The position numbers were made by a program, and so were the translations under genes. DNA of 59,247 nucleotides, taken from positions 1-59,247 of the forward strand of contig JAAYLK010000093.1 in assembly GCA_012521895.1 (NCBI GenBank), in the 5' to 3' direction. Shown here piece by piece: positions 46,221-54,351 of this stretch. Below the pieces are notes generated by a model. It was not told the DNA's origin. It worked only from the letters and a program-made list of their open reading frames with translations, and made no database searches. The DNA is from Clostridiales bacterium. Lineage in GTDB: Bacteria; Bacillota; Clostridia; Christensenellales; Aristaeellaceae. Every line of letters starts with the position of its first letter. Positions within the stretch are counted from its first letter, which is position 1.

Positions 46221-46901
46221 ATGACGACAATACGCGCGTTGGTGGTGGCCGATGAAGAGAGCAAGTACATCTGGGACTATTTTGACCGCTCCAAGTTTCG
46301 CGGCATCGATGTCATCATCTCCTGCGGGGATTTGAAGCCCGCCTACCTCTCCTTCCTGACCACCATGGTGGGCGCGCCGCTGCTGTATGTGCATGGCAAC
46401 CACGATTCACGGATGCTGGCCAACCCGCCCGGCGGCTGTGACAATTTGGAACTCAAGATGCAGGTCATCAAGGGCATCCGCTTCCTGGGCTTTGGCGGCG
46501 CCAATTCCAGAAGCCCCAAGCCCTTGCACTACACCGAAAACGACGTGGCCCGGCAGGTGGTCAGGCGCATGCAGGAAATCAGCTGGCATGGCGGCTTTGA
46601 CGTGCTGGTCACCCACGCGCCGGCCCATGGCCTGGGCGATGGGGAGGACCAGTTCCACAAGGGCTTTCACGCCTACCGCTCGCTGCTGGACCTCTTTTCC
46701 CCCTCCTACCACTTCCACGGCCACCAGCACTTGAACTACGGCAGCAACAAGCGCCTGATTGAGTACGGCGCCACCACCATCTACAACGCCTTTGGCTACA
46801 GCATCCTGGACCTGGAGTTTGACTTAGCGCCCAAGCGCAAGCGCATCAGCTATATCAAGGCACGATTTGATTGGAGCAAGACCTATGGAAGGAATGCGTA
46901 A
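46221..46901 (+). CDS. Metallophosphoesterase
   Basis: 226 residues starting at ATG 46221 behind AAGGAG. Calcineurin-like metal motifs are seen in SCGDLK, YVHGNHDSRM, VLVTHAPAHGLGD and HFHGHQHLNYG. The first motif, normally D-x-H, reads VVADEES, so the second ligand position is Glu in place of His. The Asp is retained. Substrate is unknown. The 3' end overlaps the next gene by 17 bases, pointing to coupled translation with the BMP-like protein. Confidence 0.88.
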   Translation: MTTIRALVVADEESKYIWDYFDRSKFRGIDVIISCGDLKPAYLSFLTTMVGAPLLYVHGNHDSRMLANPPGGCDNLELKMQVIKGIRFLGFGGANSRSPKPLHYTENDVARQVVRRMQEISWHGGFDVLVTHAPAHGLGDGEDQFHKGFHAYRSLLDLFSPSYHFHGHQHLNYGSNKRLIEYGATTIYNAFGYSILDLEFDLAPKRKRISYIKARFDWSKTYGRNA

Positions 46902-48774
46902 CCAGGAAGCCCGGTATGAGTACAACAAGGCCCTGCGCCTTGGGCAGCGTGATTACAGCGCGCGCACCTCAAAGGGCGAGCGCGGCAACCTGACGGCGCT
47001 GGACGAGCTGACCAGCCAAAACCGGATTGTCGCCTACATGAAGCTGCCCCAGCGCGAGGTCTCCCTGCAAAGCGTGGTGGGCACCTATACCTCCGCGCGC
47101 GCCAACTCCTTCGCAAACAACTTCATGCCCCTGCACCCGGAAAACAGCGAGTTTGCCGCCAAGTGGATCAGCCTGTGCGCCATCCATATGAACGAGGGCC
47201 TGCGCGACGCGGTACAGGTGTATGAATATCTCTGGCAGTTCTATGTCATCGAGGGCAACAAGCGCGTCAGCATCCTCAAGCACTTTGGCTCGCCCAGCGT
47301 GCGCGCGGACATCACCCGGGTCATTCCCCAGCTGGATGAGAACGACCCGGAGATTGCCGTCTATTACGCCTTTCTCAATTACGACAAGAACGGCAGCTTC
47401 AAGAACATCCGCCTATCCAAGCGCGAGGATTATGAAGAGCTCAAGGCCCTGGAAGAGGCCTACCTGCAGCGCCAGGAAACCCCTGACAACATCAACTTCA
47501 ACGGCATGATGCTGCAGTTTGAAACCGCCTACAACCAGGTCAAGCCGCCCCAGCCCCTGGGCGACGCCTTCCTGGAATACCTGAAGGTGTACAGCTTCCC
47601 GGTGGAGACCACCATCTCCCAGATCATCGAGCAGCTGACCGCCATGATCCCCCAGATCAAACTGGCCAGCCTGCCCCCGCAGGAGCCCACCCTGGTGCTA
47701 ACCCCGACTGAAAAACCGGCCCCGCCCGGCCTGATTTCCCGCCTCTTCTCCCAGCGGCGCAGCGCGAAGGTGGTCTTTGCCTACCCCGCCGGGCGCAGCG
47801 GGGACAACTGGATTGGCGCGCACGAGGAAGGCCGCCAGGTGATGCAGGAAAAGCTGGGCGAACAGGTGGTGTCCTCCTTTATTGACGGCCTGTCCGCCAG
47901 CAACATGTACGAAAAGCTCAACGACCAGGCCAAGGGGGCCGACCTCTTGCTCATCACCTCCTCCGACCTCACCCTGCCCTCCCTGCGCTTCCAGCTGGAA
48001 AACCCGGACTGCCTGACCCTGGTGTATTCGCGCATCCGGGTGGACTATCGCTTAAGCACCTATTACGGGCGGTATTACGAGGCCATCTTCCTGTGCGGCA
48101 TGGCGGCGGCCATGGCGTCAAAAACCATGAAAATCGCCTACATCACCCCGAAGATTGACTACAAGCGCCACACCGCCGACATCAACGCCTTTGCCCTGGG
48201 GGTGAAGGCGGTGCGCGCGGACGCGGAGGTCTATCTGGTATACAAGGACGTGCTGCCCTACCAGCCGGCCACCTGCGTCTTTGGCCTGCGCGCGGCGGCT
48301 AAGGAGGGCGTGGACGTGGCCTACACCCCGCGCTACCCGGGGCTGTCGCTGACGCTGCCGGACAAGGTCTTCTCCTTCATCAGCCGCATCGACCAGGATG
48401 GCACGCCCTACGAATACCTGGCAGCGCCCCAGTGGGACTGGGGGCGCTTCTACACCGAGATTGTCAGCAGCTATTTAAACGGCTCCCTGGACATCCTGCG
48501 CATCATCGACCGGGGAGACCCCAGCGTAACCGGGCTGTGGTGGGGCCTGGGCGCCGGCGTGCTGCGTTTTATCACCAGTGACGCGGTTGGCGTAAACAGC
48601 GCCCAGCTGCTGCACTTCATGCGCTCCAGCATCGCGCGTGACAGCTTCAACCCCTTTTACGGCCCCCTGGTGGACCAGGAGGGCAAGCAATTGGTCAGCG
48701 AGGGCGACAGCATCAAGCCCTATGACGTGCTGAACATGGAATGGCTGTGTGACTTTATCCGGGTAATCGGATAA
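46885..48774 (+). CDS. Cytosolic BMP-family ligand-binding protein with ParB-like N-terminal segment
   Basis: 629 residues. The N-terminal part contains FYVIEGNKRVSILKHFG (about residues 119-135), which resembles the G-x-x-R box of ParB/Srx-type domains. From about residue 293 the chain matches the BMP/Med/TmpC family of ligand-binding proteins, with VVFAYPAGRSGDNWIGAHEE and YYGRYYEAIFLCGMAAAMAS followed by KIAYITP. Ordinary BMP proteins are lipoproteins feeding a nucleoside ABC transporter. This one has no signal peptide or lipobox and no transporter genes beside it, so it probably senses a ligand in the cytosol. The start at 46885 (GGAG nine bases upstream) overlaps the phosphoesterase gene. 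Confidence 0.75.
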   Translation: MEGMRNQEARYEYNKALRLGQRDYSARTSKGERGNLTALDELTSQNRIVAYMKLPQREVSLQSVVGTYTSARANSFANNFMPLHPENSEFAAKWISLCAIHMNEGLRDAVQVYEYLWQFYVIEGNKRVSILKHFGSPSVRADITRVIPQLDENDPEIAVYYAFLNYDKNGSFKNIRLSKREDYEELKALEEAYLQRQETPDNINFNGMMLQFETAYNQVKPPQPLGDAFLEYLKVYSFPVETTISQIIEQLTAMIPQIKLASLPPQEPTLVLTPTEKPAPPGLISRLFSQRRSAKVVFAYPAGRSGDNWIGAHEEGRQVMQEKLGEQVVSSFIDGLSASNMYEKLNDQAKGADLLLITSSDLTLPSLRFQLENPDCLTLVYSRIRVDYRLSTYYGRYYEAIFLCGMAAAMASKTMKIAYITPKIDYKRHTADINAFALGVKAVRADAEVYLVYKDVLPYQPATCVFGLRAAAKEGVDVAYTPRYPGLSLTLPDKVFSFISRIDQDGTPYEYLAAPQWDWGRFYTEIVSSYLNGSLDILRIIDRGDPSVTGLWWGLGAGVLRFITSDAVGVNSAQLLHFMRSSIARDSFNPFYGPLVDQEGKQLVSEGDSIKPYDVLNMEWLCDFIRVIG

Positions 48775-48810
48775 GTTTTCCAGAGTAGAACAATTGAAAG
48801 CGAGGCAGGA

Positions 48811-49773
48811 ATGAGTACAGCGAAAAAGAGCAGGCCGATGGTTTGGCTGCTGGTGCTGGCGGTGATTGTGGCCCTGGGCCTAAGCGGGCTTTACCGCGTG
48901 GGCCAGGGCGAACAGGCCCTGGTGCTGACCTTTGGCGAGGTGACCGACACCAATGGCCCCGGGCTTTACTGGCGCATGCCGGGGGTGCAATCCGTCGTCT
49001 CCCGCAGCGTCACCACCATCCACAACAAGGAATACGGCTACCGCACCTCCATCGGCGGCACCAGCCGCGCCGCGGCCCAGTACCGGGATGAGATGGATGA
49101 GTCAGTGATGCTGACCAACGACAACAGCATCGTCCAGCTGGAAGCCATCTATCAGTACACCATCCGCGATGTGCGGGAGTACCTCTTTGACGTGGAGGAC
49201 CCGGAGGGCACCATGCACCTGGCCTTTGAAGCCATCCTGCGCCGCAACATCCAAAACCGCTCCCTGGACGACGCCTTGCTCAACAAGGACGCCATCGAGC
49301 AGGAAGTGCTGCCGGATTTCCAAGCGCTGATTGACTCCTATGACATGGGCGTCAAAATCCACAGCGTGCACATCCAAAACATCACCGTGCCTGACGCCGT
49401 CACCTCCTTTTATGAGGATGTGAACAACGCCAAGAACGAGATGACCCGGCGGCTGGACGAAGCCCAGCAGTACGAGTTCCGCGTGCTGCCCATGGCGCGC
49501 AGTAACGCCTATGAGCTGACCCAGAAGGCCATCGCCTACAAGGCCTCCACCGTGGCCCAGGCGGAGGCGGACACCGCCGTCTTTGACGCGGTGCTGCAGG
49601 CGTACAAGGCGCAGCCGGACACCGCCAAAAGCCGGATGCTGATTGAGACCATGCAAGGCATCCTGGGCGGCGCCGGGCGCATTGTAGTGGTGGACCAAAA
49701 CAACAGCGTGCTGCAGCACCTGGACCTGGGCCAGCAGACAGTAAGCAATGACACAACAAAAGGAGGCGAGTAG
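48811..49773 (+). CDS. hflK: HflK-like SPFH-domain membrane protein
   Basis: 320 residues. One N-terminal transmembrane helix (MVWLLVLAVIVALGLSGLY) is followed by an SPFH/band-7 domain starting RVGQGEQALVLTFGEVTDTN and PGLYWRMPG. The assembly helix includes NNAKNEMTRRLDEAQQYEF and AIAYKASTVAQAEAD. HflK and HflC form a cage around the FtsH protease and limit its access to membrane proteins. The HflC gene begins one base after this stop. ftsH is not in the window. Confidence 0.92.
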   Translation: MSTAKKSRPMVWLLVLAVIVALGLSGLYRVGQGEQALVLTFGEVTDTNGPGLYWRMPGVQSVVSRSVTTIHNKEYGYRTSIGGTSRAAAQYRDEMDESVMLTNDNSIVQLEAIYQYTIRDVREYLFDVEDPEGTMHLAFEAILRRNIQNRSLDDALLNKDAIEQEVLPDFQALIDSYDMGVKIHSVHIQNITVPDAVTSFYEDVNNAKNEMTRRLDEAQQYEFRVLPMARSNAYELTQKAIAYKASTVAQAEADTAVFDAVLQAYKAQPDTAKSRMLIETMQGILGGAGRIVVVDQNNSVLQHLDLGQQTVSNDTTKGGE

Positions 49774-49774
49774 G

Positions 49775-50833
49775 ATGGAACAGTTCAACAACCAGCAAAA
49801 CCGGCCAAATTACCCGCCCAGGCAGCCCAGCAAGCTCAACGAGGCATTGAAAAACTTTGCCAGGAAGAACACCAAGCTGCTGGTGATCATCGGCATCCTG
49901 CTGATCGCCGCCTTCATCCTGCTCAATGAGGCCTTCTTCATCGTTGGTGAGGCCGAGCAGGCCGTGGTCAGCCGCTTTGGCGTGATCAAGTCCATTATCC
50001 TGGACGACCAGAACACCTTCCATGAACGCTTCGCGTCGCAATTGAGCGGCGAAATCACGGCGGAGGGCGGCACGGTGGTCCAGAAGCGCGGCAGCGGGCT
50101 GCACTTCAAGGTGCCGTTTGTGGACAAGGTGGACAAGTTCCCTTCCCTGCTGTTTAACTACACCTCCAACTCCGAGACCGTCAACACCAGCGAGAAGAAG
50201 CAGTATAACATCACCACCTACGCCCAGTGGCGCATCGCGGACCCGGCCCTGTTCAGCCTGAAGCTGGGCAGCACGATGAACGCGGAAAACCAGCTGGACA
50301 ACCTCATTCACCCGGTCATCGTGCAGGCCATCAACCGCCTGCTGGCGGAGGACTTCATCTCCAACAAGGAAGCCCTCAACAACGCGCTAAAAAACGGCCT
50401 GGTCACCATCAACCAGGACATGGTCATCCGTGGCATTGAGGTGACCGACATCCAGGTGCACCGCACCATCCTGCCCCAGGCCAACGTGGAGACCACCTAT
50501 GACCGCATGAAGGCCGACCGCGCCAAGGTGGCCCAGCAGCTGCGCTCTGAAGGCGATGAGACCTACCGCAAGATGGTCTCCGACACCGATTTGAAGGCGG
50601 CGGAAATTGAGGCCGACGCCATCAAGACTGCCGGCGAAACCCGCGCCACCGCGGACGCGGCCGCCATGGACATCTACAACCAGGCCTACAAGGCGGATCC
50701 GGAGTTCTATCAGTTCTGGCGCTCCCTGGAAGCCTTAAGGGGCAGCTTCAAGGACAACTCCACCCTGGTCTTAAGCCAGGACCACCTCCTCTGGCAGCAG
50801 CTGCTGACCTGGGGGCTGGGTATCGCGGAATAA
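49775..50833 (+). CDS. hflC: HflC-like SPFH-domain membrane protein
   Basis: 352 residues starting at ATG 49775, eight bases after GGAGG. An Asn/Gln/Pro-rich N-terminus leads to a membrane helix (LLVIIGILLIAAFILLNEA) and the SPFH domain (VGEAEQAVVSRFGVIKSI, then GSGLHFKVPFVDKVDKFP). An insertion of about 35 residues separates these two parts of the domain. RMKADRAKVAQQLRSEGDET and AAEIEADAIKTAGETRATAD match HflC well. Partner of the upstream HflK in controlling FtsH. Confidence 0.93.
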   Translation: MEQFNNQQNRPNYPPRQPSKLNEALKNFARKNTKLLVIIGILLIAAFILLNEAFFIVGEAEQAVVSRFGVIKSIILDDQNTFHERFASQLSGEITAEGGTVVQKRGSGLHFKVPFVDKVDKFPSLLFNYTSNSETVNTSEKKQYNITTYAQWRIADPALFSLKLGSTMNAENQLDNLIHPVIVQAINRLLAEDFISNKEALNNALKNGLVTINQDMVIRGIEVTDIQVHRTILPQANVETTYDRMKADRAKVAQQLRSEGDETYRKMVSDTDLKAAEIEADAIKTAGETRATADAAAMDIYNQAYKADPEFYQFWRSLEALRGSFKDNSTLVLSQDHLLWQQLLTWGLGIAE

Positions 50834-50849
50834 AGTTTCATTCAACAGC

Positions 50850-50884
50850 AAAACCGCGCCGGAGCAATTCCGGCGCGGTTTTCT
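50850..50884 (+). terminator. Terminator of the phosphoesterase-hflC operon
   Basis: AAACCGCGCCGG-N7-CCGGCGCGGTTT followed by TCTTG; perfect 12-bp stem. Confidence 0.9.
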
Positions 50885-50904
50885 TGACAGGATCCGTCAA
50901 TCAG

Positions 50905-51228
50905 TTATGCGCGAAGCCTGACCGCGGTGCCCGAGCAGGTCACCATCAGCATGCCGTTGTCCGCGCCCAGCACCTCATAATCCATCTTCACGCCGACCAC
51001 GGCGTCACAGCCCAGGTCCCTGGCGCGCTGTTCCATTTCCCGCAGCGCCTGGTCACGCGCGGCGAGCAGCTCCTCCTCATAGCCCTGGGAGCGGCCGCCG
51101 AAGATGTTGCGCAGGCCCGCTGCGATGTCCTTTAAGAAGTTGATGCCGGAGATGACCTCGCCAAAGACGATGCCCCGGTATTCCGCGATCGCGCGGCCTT
51201 CGACGCTGGGTGTGGTGGTGATGATCAT
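50905..51228 (-). CDS. YbjQ/UPF0145 family protein
   Basis: 107 residues. [20 protein letters not shown] and [14 protein letters not shown] are the N-terminal hallmarks, followed by the long helix [18 protein letters not shown] and the [14 protein letters not shown] strand pair. The family forms ring-shaped oligomers and is sometimes named heavy-metal-binding, without firm function. GGAGAG lies seven bases before the ATG. It is monocistronic. Confidence 0.93.
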   Translation of the reverse strand: MIITTTPSVEGRAIAEYRGIVFGEVISGINFLKDIAAGLRNIFGGRSQGYEEELLAARDQALREMEQRARDLGCDAVVGVKMDYEVLGADNGMLMVTCSGTAVRLRA

Positions 51229-51286
51229 GCTGTTGCTCTCCTTTGCCGGTTTGGCCTTAGTATAGCATCATCAATGGGCATGTAGT

Positions 51287-51886
51287 TTAAAGGGATTGTA
51301 AAACTTCCTCCCGGATTTTCTCAATCACCAGGCAGCCGGGCGCGCCGATGCCGCCATTGAGGAAGTCATGCCAGAGCACGCTGACATGGCGGGGGTTCAA
51401 GGACGCGGCATAAGAAAGCAGCGCTTCCTGTTCCCTTTGCCCTTCCTCATGCCCGGGATAGACGCACACCACCAAAACACCATACTGGATGAGCAGGCTG
51501 AGGGCGGCCTGAACCGCCTTTAGAGTCGTCTCCACTTGCGTGGTCACCCGCTTGTCGCTGCCGGGCAGCCAGCCCAGGTTGAAGGCAATTAGCTTCACGC
51601 CCTGCGGCACCACCTCAGCCATGCGCTCATGGCCCAGCAGGTGCAGTTGGGCCCGGTCATGCAGGCCGCTTTCCGTCAAGCGCTCCCGGGTGCGTTCCAG
51701 CGCCTGGGGCTGGACATCAAAGCCATGCACCAAGCCCTTCTCCCCCACCAATTGGCACAGCGTCAGGCAGTCCTGGCCGGTGCCCAAAGTGGCGTCCACC
51801 ACTGTGTCCCCGGGCTGGATGACACGGGCAAAGATGTCCTTCGCGATGTGCCGGGCGGAGCGCAGCAGGGCCGGGTCCGCGGTCAC
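51287..51886 (-). CDS. Class I SAM-dependent methyltransferase, MnmM (YtqB)-like
   Basis: 199 residues. The SAM-binding loop is VVDATLGTGQDCLTLC, followed by VHGFDVQPQALERTRERL and KLIAFNLGWLPGSDK, which is the family's NLGYLPGGDK motif. B. subtilis YtqB (MnmM) completes the mnm5s2U modification at the tRNA wobble base. The start is GTG 51886 with GAGGTGG upstream, overlapping the stop of the pseudouridine synthase gene by four bases. Both genes act on RNA modification and form an operon. Confidence 0.9.
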   Translation of the reverse strand: MTADPALLRSARHIAKDIFARVIQPGDTVVDATLGTGQDCLTLCQLVGEKGLVHGFDVQPQALERTRERLTESGLHDRAQLHLLGHERMAEVVPQGVKLIAFNLGWLPGSDKRVTTQVETTLKAVQAALSLLIQYGVLVVCVYPGHEEGQREQEALLSYAASLNPRHVSVLWHDFLNGGIGAPGCLVIEKIREEVLQSL

Positions 51887-52578
51887 AGCAGGGCCACCTC
51901 ATCCATCGTCAGTTCGCGCCACTGGCCGCGCTCCAAGTCCCCCAGGGTGAGCTTGCCGTACTGCACACGCTTTAAGCGCACCACCTCATGGCCCACGGCC
52001 TCCACCATGCGGCGGATCTGGCGGTTGCGGCCCTCATGGATGGATATCAGGATGTCGGTTGAGAATGGGTCTTTTCGAAGAACCGACACCTTGGCCGGCG
52101 CCGTCTTGCGGTCATCAATCATGACGCCGTTGCGCAGGCGGTACAAGGATTCCTCGCTGAGCTGGTTGGACACGCGGGCGATGTAGCGCTTTTCCACCTC
52201 ATGGCTGGGGTGGGTCAGCCGCTGGGTCAGTTCCCCGTCATTGGTCAAAATCAACAGGCCTTCGGAGTCAAAATCCAGCCGCCCGACCGGGAAGACGCGC
52301 ACCGGGTAATCCCGGAAATGGTCCAGCACCGTGGGCCTGCCGCGCGGGTCGGAGACGGTGGTGACCTCGCCCACCGGCTTGTAGTAGAGGATGTAGCGCT
52401 TTTCTTCCTCCGGTACAACCCGCCGGCCTTCCACCATCACTTCATCGCCCGGCGCCACCAGCACGCCCATCTCCCGCACCACCTGGCCGTTGACGCTGAC
52501 CAGGCCCTGCGCGATCATTTCCTCTGCTTTGCGCCGGGAGGCGACCCCGCAGGATGCCAGGTATTTTTGTAATCTCAT
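51883..52578 (-). CDS. rluB: 23S rRNA pseudouridine synthase RluB-like
   Basis: 231 residues starting at ATG 52578, with GGGGGAG just upstream. An N-terminal S4 RNA-binding domain (MRLQKYLASCGVASRRKAEE, VSVNGQVVREMG) is followed by the RsuA/RluB catalytic domain. The active-site segment is VGRLDFDSEGLLILTNDG, with the catalytic Asp. HEGRNRQIRRMVEAVGHEV is also conserved. The enzyme makes pseudouridine in rRNA. RluB and RsuA are close; RluB is preferred on general appearance. It overlaps the downstream methyltransferase by four bases and is divergent from padR. Confidence 0.92.
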   Translation of the reverse strand: MRLQKYLASCGVASRRKAEEMIAQGLVSVNGQVVREMGVLVAPGDEVMVEGRRVVPEEEKRYILYYKPVGEVTTVSDPRGRPTVLDHFRDYPVRVFPVGRLDFDSEGLLILTNDGELTQRLTHPSHEVEKRYIARVSNQLSEESLYRLRNGVMIDDRKTAPAKVSVLRKDPFSTDILISIHEGRNRQIRRMVEAVGHEVVRLKRVQYGKLTLGDLERGQWRELTMDEVALL

Positions 52579-52679
52579 GCTCTCCCCCATTGTCTTGCTT
52601 TGTTTTATTATAACCCATGCCCGCTCCAATGGACAGAAAACAGTGTCAGGACACAAAGATTAAAAAATTCTCATAATGG

Positions 52680-52708
52680 TTGACGAGCGATACTATGCGT
52701 CGTATGAT
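52680..52708 (+). promoter_or_regulatory. Promoter and possible operator of the padR operon
   Basis: TTGACG (52680-52685), a 17-bp spacer and TATGAT (52703-52708). The spacer contains an imperfect dyad, ATAC-TATGCGTC-GTAT (52690-52705), which could be the autoregulatory site of the PadR protein. Confidence 0.6.
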
Positions 52709-52730
52709 ATTGGCCATAGGAGGTGATTGG

Positions 52731-53072
52731 GTGGACATCCAATTAAAGCGCGGGCTGACCGAAATCTGTGTGCTGACCATGCTGGGAAAAGGCGATTCCT
52801 ATGGCTACAGCCTGGCCAAGGACGCGGCCAGGCTGATGCCGCTGTCAGAATCCACGCTGTATCCGGTGCTCAAACGCCTGCAGGAAGCGGGCGCGGTGGA
52901 GACCTATTCCACCGAGTTCAATGGCCGGCTGCGCCACTACTACCGCATTACAGCGCTGGGGCGCAAACAACTGTCGGATTTTGTCCTGGAATGGGAAGCG
53001 CTGGGGCGCATCTATGAGGAAGCGGTCAAGGTGTTGGGAAACGAACAGATACAGGGAGGAACACAGGGATGA
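52731..53072 (+). CDS. PadR-family transcriptional regulator
   Basis: 113 residues beginning at GTG 52731 after an excellent AGGAGGTGAT; no ribosome site supports upstream starts. QLKRGLTEICVLTMLGKGDS and YGYSLAK open the PadR winged helix, continued by LSESTLYPVLKRLQEAGAVE and GRLRHYYRITALGRKQL. Small PadR proteins of this kind repress the operon they lead. Here the stop overlaps the next gene by four bases, so the HAAS/DUF4097 protein is the likely co-regulated partner. Confidence 0.92.
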   Translation: MDIQLKRGLTEICVLTMLGKGDSYGYSLAKDAARLMPLSESTLYPVLKRLQEAGAVETYSTEFNGRLRHYYRITALGRKQLSDFVLEWEALGRIYEEAVKVLGNEQIQGGTQG

Positions 53073-54286
53073 AGCGTGAGGAATACCTCAGGGAATTGAA
53101 GCTGGTGCTGGAAGAGGACAATTTTGGCCCGGTAGAGGAGGCCATCTCCTACTTCAACGAGCTGCTGGAGGACCGCATGATGGATGAGGGCCTGGACGAG
53201 GAAGCGGCGGTCGCCACCATGGAAGCCCCGCGGGAGGCGGCCAGGCAGCTGCTGCACACCCGCACGGCACAGGAAGAGCAAAAACAGGAAGCGGCCAACG
53301 CTGAAGAAGAGCCCTTCAAGCCCGGCGTGCGCACCATTGACGTCAAAGCCGGCCTGGTGAAGAACATCATCATCCGCGACCGCAACCAGCGCCTGATTGT
53401 GCGCGGCTGGGACAAGGACAGCATCGTCATCCATCACCCCGAAAGCAAAAAAATCCGTTATGACGTGACGCTGGAAGATGGCGCCTTGAGCCTCATCCGC
53501 AGGCCGCAGGAGTTTCAGTTCTTCAATTTTGATGTGGAAGTGTTTGACAGCAAGATGCGTGAAGTAACCCTGGATGTGCCCAAGGAACTGGCGGCGGAAC
53601 TGAACCTGCGCACCAGCAACGGCAAACTGAGCGTCGAGCAGGTCAACTGCTGGGGAGTAGCCAACCTGACCACCAGCAACAGCGCGCTGGAGCTGCGCAA
53701 TTTTTCCGCCAAGGACATCAACGCCAAATCCAGCAACGGCAGCCTGACCTTGAACCAGGTGACCAGCCAGAAAGAGATCTTCGCGGGCACCAGCAACAGC
53801 AAAATCCGGGCGGACCAGGCACGGGCGAACGACAAGCTGACGCTGAAAACCAGCAATGGCGGCATCGAGGTGCATGGGCTTTTCAGCCCCGCCATCTCGC
53901 TTACCACCAGCAACGCCAAAATCCACGGCGAGCTGCCCGGCAGCATGGCTGATTACGCCATCACCTCCGGCACCAGCAACAGCAAGAACAACCTGCCAAA
54001 GAGCCAGGTGGGCAGCAGCAAAACCTTAAGCGTGTTCACCAGCAACGCCAAAATCGAGCTGGACTTTGAAAACGGGCAGCCGACACAGCAGGCACAACAA
54101 GACCGGCCGCAAGATAGCGAGGAGAACATGGCAGAGCAGATTGAAGCCTGGGCGGAGCGCACCGCGCAGCAGGCGGAGGTCTGGGCCGGGCGCACCGCCA
54201 ATTGGGCGGAGGAGATCAGCCAGAAGCTGGCGGATAAGTTAAGCCGTGCCTTTGATGACAAGCCCAGGGACCCCAAAGACTCTTAA
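53069..54286 (+). CDS. HAAS (DUF1700-like) and DUF4097 domain protein with amphipathic C-terminal helix
   Basis: 405 residues. The N-terminal helical part (MKREEYLRELKLVLE, with YFNELLEDRMMDEGLDEEAA) is the HAAS/DUF1700 type usually paired with PadR. A DUF4097-like beta-helix follows, whose turns carry TSNG, TSNS or SSNG about every 20 residues (roughly 190-335). The last 50 residues form a helix with regular Trp and acidic/Arg faces (IEAWAERTAQQAEVWAGR, TANWAEEISQKLADKL). No signal peptide or membrane helix was seen, so membrane contact, if any, would be through that tail. It overlaps padR by four bases. Function unknown; an envelope-stress role has been suggested for such operons. Confidence 0.85.
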   Translation: MKREEYLRELKLVLEEDNFGPVEEAISYFNELLEDRMMDEGLDEEAAVATMEAPREAARQLLHTRTAQEEQKQEAANAEEEPFKPGVRTIDVKAGLVKNIIIRDRNQRLIVRGWDKDSIVIHHPESKKIRYDVTLEDGALSLIRRPQEFQFFNFDVEVFDSKMREVTLDVPKELAAELNLRTSNGKLSVEQVNCWGVANLTTSNSALELRNFSAKDINAKSSNGSLTLNQVTSQKEIFAGTSNSKIRADQARANDKLTLKTSNGGIEVHGLFSPAISLTTSNAKIHGELPGSMADYAITSGTSNSKNNLPKSQVGSSKTLSVFTSNAKIELDFENGQPTQQAQQDRPQDSEENMAEQIEAWAERTAQQAEVWAGRTANWAEEISQKLADKLSRAFDDKPRDPKDS

Positions 54287-54299
54287 AGCCAGGCAAGAC

Positions 54300-54335
54300 A
54301 AAGGCGCGCTGGGCAAACTGCCGGCGCGCCTTTTG
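54300..54335 (+). terminator. Bidirectional terminator between the padR operon and the TRAP genes
   Basis: AAGGCGCGC-N13-GCGCGCCTT followed by TTT, with A-rich flank on the other side; it lies between convergent stops. Confidence 0.85.
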
Positions 54336-54351
54336 TGTTTATTAAGTCGGT

